From assembly GCA_025175895.1 (NCBI GenBank), contig CM045998.1, positions 13,191,153 to 13,255,152 on the forward strand: a stretch of DNA of 64,000 bases. The letters run 5' to 3'. The position numbers and the translations under genes are program-made. Source of the DNA: Wurfbainia villosa (taxonomy: Eukaryota > Streptophyta > Magnoliopsida > Zingiberales > Zingiberaceae). The notes beneath the pieces were generated by a model that saw nothing but the letters and a program-made list of their open reading frames with translations, was not told the DNA's origin and ran no database searches. This document shows, piece by piece, positions 56,377 through 64,000 of this stretch (position 1 is its first letter; the number at the start of each line of letters is the position of its first letter).

Positions 56377-56545
56377 AAAACTGCAATCTTTGATTTTCAC
56401 CAGAAATGTGATGACTTGACCCTTGATCGACAGCCTCATTCTCCGTAGACCTTTCTGGCAACTCCATCGCCAGAGATCTCAATGTCCTCTTGCGTGGCCA
56501 CCCCGCACCACGTCTTGGCGCAGGAGCACGCCCACCTCGTTTCAT
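56377..56545 (-). pseudogene. Gag amino end of decayed chromovirus
   Basis: The minus strand reads MKRGGRAPAPRRGAGWPRKR from 56545, an arginine-rich start of the kind seen in Tekay/Del gag proteins, and stops at about 56377. It lies about 260 bp after the primer site, as expected for gag. Confidence 0.5.
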
Positions 56546-56803
56546 ATCTGTTAAAATTTATTACCCAGATGTTACTACTAGTAGAAATATATAAAATTAA
56601 TCATCTTACCTATTTGCCGCCAGGAGAGGTCCCGTCGTCGCCAAGTTCCCAAATTGACCTCGTCAATAATACCTCGAATTTTCGAAACATAAAAATCGTC
56701 GGAAATCCGTACAAATCCGAAAATCCCCAGATTGACTCGCAAAAAACCTGTCAAACATGGAGAACTCCGAAAATCCAAAAATCCTTAGGAACTCGAAAAC
56801 CTA

Positions 56804-56818
56804 GGCGCTCTGATACCA
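56804..56818 (-). other. tRNA-Met primer-binding site
   Basis: The minus strand reads TGGTATCAGAGCGCC, 7 bp from the LTR end at 56826. Confidence 0.9.
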
Positions 56819-56825
56819 AATAAAT

Positions 56826-58122
56826 TGTCATGCCCCGAGAGGGGTACTTGTCAGACAAAAATCGGACAGCACCTCCCCTGTACCGCGAACAATTGTAACC
56901 TGTATACATGACTCACACGACCCACTATACATCGACTAACATGGCCGGAACATACCACACTACAATATATATAATATATGAGCCTCAGGCCAACAACCAA
57001 AATAAATAAGGAATCTACAACTTCTAGACTCACATCTTCTGTCATCTGAGCAGGAATACACAACCAAAACAAATCGAATAAAAATCCATAAGGACATATT
57101 AAGTACCACCAATATACAAGTCTTACACATATCTTCTAGTCAACATAACAAAACCATAAGACCAAAAACAAAATCATTACGATGAGGGGGATTGGCAGCT
57201 GGACTCTCTTGACAGTGTCAACCTGAAATAGATATAAAACAACGAGGTAAGTTCAACGAACTCAGCGAGTATCAAGTCGACATACATAGTAAGATATATC
57301 TAACAATAATAATCATGTCAGTATAGTCTTCTGATCAATAATAGGAAATGCAAGGAAGAAATGCGGAAAGAAATGCGGAAAGACTGTACTTACCTGAATC
57401 TCCTATTCTGACATAGGAGTGTGAGCCATACTAGCAGAAGTAAGGTCGTCAGACCAAATACATGATGTATCCTGTATGCATATCAATCATATGCAACAAC
57501 CAAGGCAGCAACCAAAATGCAGCAAACACAAACAAATGTCATCCATGCAATATGCATGCGATACAAATGACATGGTCACCCCTGACGCCAGTCAGCGACC
57601 TCACATGCGATGGTGAAGCCGAGTGGGTAGGGCTATGACAACTGTGTACTCTGTCATCACTGCTCCTGAGTGACCGAGTGGACAGAATGCTGTCGGAGTA
57701 CACCTATCCTCCTACCCCAAACAGAGTGGGGGAGCAAAGCTCTCATCTCCCGGTGACATAGACCAAAGGAGGGATCTCTGCCCGCTACCACGCTGCCTCA
57801 CCGCTATCCATGAGCGGACCAGCGGAGCCTGACAGAGCTACTACACACACCCTCCTGATATACCACTAACTCATGAGTGGCTGTGTGTGTAGTTCATGTA
57901 ACTGGCTGCGGGCTCAATTACAAAGGAACCGTCGACCAGCCAGCATGCAATCATGTAAGATGGTACATTACACTAAAGCATGTAACACCAACCAAAATAC
58001 ATCTCCAAATAATATGTACAAAAAAAATGAATACATATTAATGACCTAGATATACAGAGAAAGTATATCTAAAAGCTAATCAAGTGCATGTCACAACTCT
58101 CAAAATAAATACACATGGCAAG
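56826..58122 (-). repeat. 5' LTR of decayed chromovirus, truncated
   Basis: It starts TGTCATGCCCCGAGAGGGG and matches 49927-51210 with scattered substitutions, then stops. The promoter half is lost. One 9-bp direct duplication (GAAATGCGGAAA) occurs near 57358-57380. Confidence 0.85.
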
Positions 58123-59398
58123 TAAATTTAGAAACGTTTATTGTCATTGTCATGTACTTAGTAGTATACCTCCCACTACTCTGTAAAAAATTAAAATAGT
58201 TAATCTAGCGATTTTCATTGGTCTATCTTATAGTTATTGTAGTTAGAGAGGTAAATCGTGAGGATCCTTTGAATCTTGATATATTAACCAAAAATAATAA
58301 AAATCCTATCTAAATCTAAAAAAAAATTTAAATCTTTTTTCGAAATCAATCCATATCAAACGTTGCTCCGGCATCCCTGGAAGACGCCAACCTCCCACTA
58401 CGAGTGCACTGAGATTTGAACCAATAGTATTTTAAGCATTCATCAAACATCTTTCCACTGCATCATATGTCGAAGGGCATTCATATCTCTTTATGACCGA
58501 TATAAATGAAACAATTAATTATAATTGTAACTATTTAATCATAATAAAGTGAAATGTGGATCATTAAATAGAGAAATAATTCATAATAATAACGTAGGTA
58601 GATCATTTAATAAAATAATACGAGTCATTTAATAAAAAAATAAAATTATTTCTCATATGAATTATTAATAAAATATAAATATAAATATATTTCTAACCAG
58701 AATCAAATCGATCACATACAATAATTATAATCAAAGATGTTATAGTTTCTGAGATTTTTCATATGAGTATTTTCTATTGTGTTCTTGTGATTGATGAGAA
58801 AATTTTGTGAGGTAGAATTGATCATCTTCAAGATTAATTAGGTCTGATCTTTGATGCTAATAATACAAAAAATATTACGAATGAATTGTACTTAGCTACA
58901 TGAGTTCGATCGAAAAAATACGATCGGACTGAGATATAATACTTCCAATATATAATACGATCAGACCGAAATATAATACTTTCAATATGTAATATGACCA
59001 GGCTGAAACATAACACCTTAGATTGTCATATATATTGAGCTCAATGAATGAGAAAGTTATAAATACAATGTATTTTAATCCTAAATTATTTTTAATCGGT
59101 ATCACATAGTTATTAGACTTAGTTGACACATCGATCTCTATGTATAGGTAACTCACTTTTTTAGGTTGATAATTTCAACTTGTAATTATTGGATTTTGTC
59201 AATGTGACATTTGAATAGTCAATCTATCCCTTTCAAATTCATCATAAAATTTAATAGAAAGTTAATTTATTTTTTTCTTTGAGATAATATTATCTCACAT
59301 GCTTATAATTTATCAATAAAATAGAAGCGTTTTAAATTTCAAATTCTAATAAACATTTAGGATCTTGAAAATTTTATAAATAAGAGTAAAGAAAAACA
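58123..59398. other. AT-rich intergenic sequence
   Basis: No coding signal. It holds a three-copy 37-38 bp repeat at 58915-59025 (AATACGATCGGACTGAGATA-type). Nothing else is recognised. Confidence 0.5.
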
Positions 59399-59932
59399 TG
59401 CGTTTGGTTCCGAATGATCGTTGATAATCTTAGTTATCCATTTAAAATTATCAACAAAAATCTTATTTGATTCAGGATTTGAATGATTACCAAAACAATA
59501 TAGATATTTAGTCAACAAAATAATTATGGACGGAGGAATCAGAAAACTTTTAAGAAATTTGATTTTTCTTGATTCCGAAGTTATATCTTATTTTTCAAAA
59601 TTATCCTCCAATTTTTTACCCTTCGAGACAAAAATATCCTTTGTTAATTTATCAAATAGCAATCCGACCATACATAAATTATTAATATAATTAAAATCAT
59701 AATCGATTGATTGTGGTTGTCGGCAGGTCAACCGTCGCCTTGTCGACTGATCGATCGTTGTCGACGACGATTGTCGGTCGGAGACCGATTGTCTCCAGTG
59801 CTAATCGTATACCGACCGTCACTGTCGCCAATCACCAACCAAGTACCATCGTCGGTTGTCGATCGAGGTCGCCACCGTCAATTACCAATGTAGTTGTCGT
59901 AGTTGTCGATGGTCGCTCGTTGTCATTTCATC

Positions 59933-62900
59933 TGTCACGCCCCGAGGTAGACTCTGTCCGGCCCACGGACGGCACCCCCTTATGACAATTCCAATACGGT
60001 ACAAAGTCGCAGCCAGTATAACACATATCGAAAAATGTAAAACAACACAGCAACACGTACAACATCAATAGCGGAAGCCAACACATGGAAATACAACTCG
60101 TCAACATAAGTACATCGGTATATCCGTCCATACTATAATAAAATTCATACTGAATATCAAAAGAGAACATACAGCATGATCTCCAAAACAATAAAAGTCC
60201 ATATAAAGGTACATGCGATGGGAAACGAAAACCCTCGGAAAAACGGCGAGATGGGATCAGGTGGCAATGCTCCGAGTCCAAGCCGAAGTCTTCTATCTAC
60301 TACCTGGGTGACAGGAAACCCAGGGTCCAGGGTGGTGAGTATAAAACTCAGGGGTAATATATAGAAGTGCATGAACAACATACAGGGTAAAGAGATCTAC
60401 AGATATACATGTGAAGATCTACAGGTATACAACATGCGTCCATCATACATACAGTATTCAACATAATAACCAGAAACTACAGATACGGTCATACTCATAG
60501 CATACACTATACCAATAAACTGACATAAAATAATATACATACCTGACTGTCTGCTATCCACCCGACCTATAACATCCTGAACAGGTATATCATAGCATAA
60601 TCCAAATAACATGCGACTGTCTAACATACTCATACTCAACACACAGCAGTATATAAAATGCAAATGACATGTAGCATGGTATCATATATACGACAACCAA
60701 ATGCAATATCTCACAAGCATATGTAAAACATATATCGAATACATGCATACATATATATATATATATCGCAATGCATGTGCATGGTCATGTGCACCAACTC
60801 GCTACTACGACCCCAGCATGTGGCCTAGGTGACACGACATGACAACTATCCCGACTCACTAGTCACCACCACTCGAGTGACAGAGTTGGGTAGTATGAAA
60901 CAAGAGCTAGCCGCCATACTCACACGGGGTCCTGCTTTGCTAGCCAGTCCGTCCTACCCATGAGTAGACGAGCAACGCACCCAGATGCCGCATCACACGA
61001 CCACCATCTATAGTGGGTGAGTGCGCTAACTACCACTCCGCACAGTGGCCAAGTGCGCATCTCCGGCTACCACCATCCCTAGTGGCCGAGAACGGCACGC
61101 ACACAATGCTCTGCCCTCAACCCTGCAACCACTACCCCGAGTGGCCGAGGAGGCAGGATGACTGACGACTCGTCTCAACCACAAGGCAGACCCAGTCGTC
61201 AGCATGCATGAAATGTAATGATGCATAACCCACACACCGGTCCTCGCAACACTCCCTAACTCACGGGGAGACCTAGTCAACCAAAAGTCAACCATGTAAG
61301 GGCGACAAATCCGTAATCACAACCTATTTACCTATGTACTGATAAATAGATCGATCAACTAACACACTGATATGTATACGATACAACGACCGATCTCATA
61401 ATTTGGACTCATCACCTAACCTAGAGATGCAACCCAGTAACCAAGATCTGAGGTCATAAAGATAACCTTAACCACAGGTATTTACTGAACCTCTAACAAC
61501 TAACACATAATAGGGTTTTATAGTTCCTATCCATGCTAGATAATTAATGACGTACAGAGTATATATCTCAAGGTCAAAGGCAGTACAAGCATATGATTAA
61601 ATAAGAGTGGATCTAAGGTAAACAGGTATAACATATATATACAATGTCATGCACTGAAATTGATCAAACTACCGGACCAGGTAGATATTACCCACCTGAT
61701 ACGAAACTCGAATAATCCTCACGGCCGTGAACCTGCTTCGTATCCCAAACCTGCACAATAGTAACACATTACGGTTAAGTGCAAATCGCCGATACTATAC
61801 GAACAAAATACTAGTTCATTTTATATTCGTATTCTTTTCCCGGAAGCATTTCAACCACTCTAACTATACCACTCCAATATACTACATAGATTTCTAAATC
61901 TAACCAGGTCAAACATCAATTAATATTACTCGCGCACCAATACCCGAAACAACAAGCCTAACCACTCATTGGTAACTCAAATTCACTATACAACCCAAAT
62001 CCACAATCACAGTGTCAACTCTATCATCACAACTCTCCTCCCACACCCCCACAGCCGGCACAATCAAATTAAAATCACAGATTAAATTCCACCACTTAGC
62101 TGAAACTCCTAACCATCCAACTTCACAGTTTCGATTCTTAACCTCCTCGCTTCAATCCACAACCACGAGCTCGCATCAATTACCGACATCACCAATACAT
62201 CTGATCGAATCAAACAAATACCCAGCAACATCTAATCCCCAATCCATCACCGAAATCACAGATTTACTCCCCAACCACATCTGCAATTCCTAACAATCAT
62301 CATGCTATAATTCCGATTCAAACAAACACCCACATCACATTTAACCGAACGAAACTCATCATACGAATACCGAAATCACTTTTAACAGAGTATCACAATC
62401 CATAGATATCACAGTTGACGATATTGGGTTAGATCCAACTTACCAGATCCAGACTATACCGGCGGCGATTCTTCCCGATCCTCCGCTCAGCACTCCCGAA
62501 CAACCGGCTGAAGACAACCCAGCAAGCACCGATCAATGGAAATCCCCAATCTACCGAGGTAATGCCAACAGCCGATCAAATACAGTAGATCCACGAAATC
62601 CTCGATGGAACTCCAACCCTAGATAGATTGCTTACCTCGATGGGCAGCTCGCTGCCACGACAACGACGTCGCTGTCCACCGGAAACGTCGCCGCGACTTC
62701 TTTCCCGGCGAGAACCCTCCCTTGATCCCCGTAGGAGATCTACCAAGCGGCCGCCGAAATGACTCGCCGGATCGCGGCGAGATCGGCGAAAGCGAAGCTG
62801 CGTTGGCGGAGAAGAACAGGCGGATCGCGATGGAAATGAGACGATCGTCACGGCTTTTCGGTTCGATTGATCTCGTTAACCCACCAAACCTAAACTCAAT

Positions 62901-63066
62901 CGATTGGATTGACCACCATGTTCGCCCAAGTCCATCTCACCAAGCCCATGTTCATTATTAAGCCCATCTCATTAAGCCCATGTTCATTAATTTATTGATC
63001 CATTACATTTAATTTCCCATTTTAATTAATCTCCTAATTAATCCTAATTAATTAACGAGTTAATTA

Positions 63067-63070
<4 letters not shown>
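59933..63070 (-). repeat. Solo-type chromovirus LTR, about 3.1 kb
   Basis: It starts TGTCACGCCCCGAGGTAGAC, similar in its first bases to the LTR at 49927. It has a GC-rich leader block (62460-62870), a donor-like GAG|GTAAGC at 62635 (minus), and acceptor-like CTGTCACCCAG|GTA at 60304 or GTGCAG|GTT near 61750. About four hairpin-like repeats of the form ACCACCATC...AGTGG(CC)GAG lie at 61005-61170. No gag or pol is attached. The inner border near the (TA)n tract is estimated. Confidence 0.6.

Positions 63071-63109
<39 letters not shown>
63070..63109. repeat. (TA)n microsatellite
   Basis: About 20 TA units. Similar tracts lie at 7960-7981, 28073-28103 and 30047-30071. Confidence 0.95.
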
Positions 63110-63113
<4 letters not shown>

Positions 63114-64000
63114 GCAAATGAAGTTTTATAATTAAATCAAAAGTAATATAGTAAAATATTAAATTATGTTATATTTTAAATTTTCAAAACAATGAGTTTT
63201 TATCCTATTATTTAGGATTGAACCAAACAATATAAATTATATTTTATTCTTTATAATTTTCTTTATGTGATTATCTAGTAATTAAATAATCAAAATTATG
63301 TATGATAATTTGAAATAAATACACCCTTAATTGAGGTGCAACATGAAACTTGTTTGGTCCGAAAATGAGTAGCCCAATTTCATAGGTTGCCGCCATACTC
63401 GAAAGTCCAATTGGGCTAACTTTTTGATCTGCTTGCCAGGCCAATTTGTTAGGTGGGTGCTGACCAATTGAGTGTTTTTTTTTTCGCCATAATTTAATTT
63501 ACATAATACATATTGGCTTGTATCTGATAAGTGTCATCGTCCAAACATAAATTGATTTAGGTTAAACCATATTACTTACGATTTAATCACTCCAATCGCT
63601 CTTAATTAGACATTAATTTTTCAATCACTTAAAAAAAATTATTAGCAACAACTAACTGACTCGTGAAATAACTTAATATTCTACTAAACTCTGCTTTCTC
63701 TTTGAATAGTAGCTGGAAGTTGGAAATCAGTGAAAACCAACTTTTTGTTAATTAGGACCAACGCAAATGATGAGGGCGTTTATGAACATTTATTTCGTTT
63801 ATCGTCACAATTAATTAATTAATTGCTCGTAAAGGAAGAACCCCTTCTCAGGCCTTTTAATGAACTTGAAGAATAAAAAATGCTTTTTAATTAATTTGCA
63901 CAAGTAGATACACATAAATAATTTTCTTTCACCTATTTATTTAGGCAAAAGTTCCTTCGTTAAAAATCCTTTTAGTCAGAGAAGATTTTGATTTAAATTG
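63110..64000. other. AT-rich sequence, no gene seen
   Basis: Low-GC DNA without long frames, repeats or recognisable domains. Confidence 0.5.

Larger units (their letters stand above)
49927..58122 (-). mobile_element. Decayed chromovirus-like element with 2.6-kb LTR
   Basis: Minus strand. Complete 3' LTR 49927-52532, internal region 52533-56825, tRNA-Met primer site at 56804-56818, partial 5' LTR 56826-58122. The interior keeps a gag start, a short integrase piece and a purine tract (AGTGGGAGAG), but RT is not readable. A PPR-like piece is embedded. The right end is cut where the two LTR copies cease to match (after ACACATGGCAAGTA), so no target duplication can be tested. Confidence 0.75.
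59399..63229. mobile_element. Possible diverged Harbinger-like element holding an LTR
   Basis: The left end TGCGTTTGGTTCCG and right end (reversed) TGTTTGGTTCAATCC share GTTTGGTTC. The interior 59620-59930 has GACAAAAATATCCTTTGTTA and a GC-rich CGACGATTGTCGGTCGG block like that at 19435-19750. An LTR (59933 on) would lie inside. The TIR match is short and no target duplication was found. Confidence 0.35.

Noticed and set aside
61026..61295. 89-codon frame with cysteine pairs (minus)
   Set aside because: It reads through hairpin-like repeats of an LTR and has no recognisable domain.

Overview
This is plant nuclear DNA, almost entirely nested transposable elements, with one recognisable host gene fragment: a BURP-domain gene near 30.8-31.8 kb that has been broken by an insertion. 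The evidence is LTR retrotransposons of typical plant lineages (Tat and Tekay/Del Ty3-gypsy, Ty1-copia), tRNA-Met primer sites, hAT, PIF/Harbinger-like and Mutator-like non-autonomous DNA elements, and GT-AG introns. The species cannot be named from the sequence; a monocot is a guess only. No rRNA, tRNA, CRISPR, operon or origin was seen.

Layout. 1-4.5 kb: minus-strand Tat-lineage gypsy element (RT, protease, gag, 5' LTR) with an nDart-like hAT element inside its LTR. 4.5-6.5 kb: an unrecognised, decayed reading frame split by a TRIM element that itself carries a SINE-like insert. 6.5-18.7 kb: two copies of one Tekay-type chromovirus head to head (left copy minus, right copy plus), a roughly 6-kb inverted repeat. 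18.7-26.5 kb: LTR and RNase H end of a copia element; the LTR holds a Harbinger-like element (TTA duplication), which holds a gag-only LTR retrotransposon (CTTAT duplication). 26.5-28.4 kb: a further LTR of the chromovirus family. 28.9-30.2 kb: a decayed second hAT copy. 30.8-31.8 kb: the BURP gene, minus strand, cut in its signal-peptide exon by a copia element. That copia element (31.8-45.8 kb) is split by a complete chromovirus with 3-kb LTRs (32.7-43.6 kb, GGATG duplication). 45.8-49.9 kb: a second gag-only LTR element carrying a 542-bp foldback element with a 10-bp duplication. 49.9-58.1 kb: a decayed chromovirus with long LTRs and a piece of a PPR-like host gene inside. 58.1-64 kb: AT-rich sequence and one more 3-kb LTR.

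The genes here do not form a pathway. The retroelement domains are the usual gag, protease, reverse transcriptase, RNase H, integrase and chromodomain parts, nearly all frameshifted. The most unusual signal is structural: the LTRs of two diverged chromovirus families carry matching splice-site-like signals around a repeat-rich segment, as if the 5' leader encoded in the LTR were spliced. Other points are the unknown frame that the TRIM insertion splits without changing phase, an integrase frameshift shared by two copies, and the PPR fragment.
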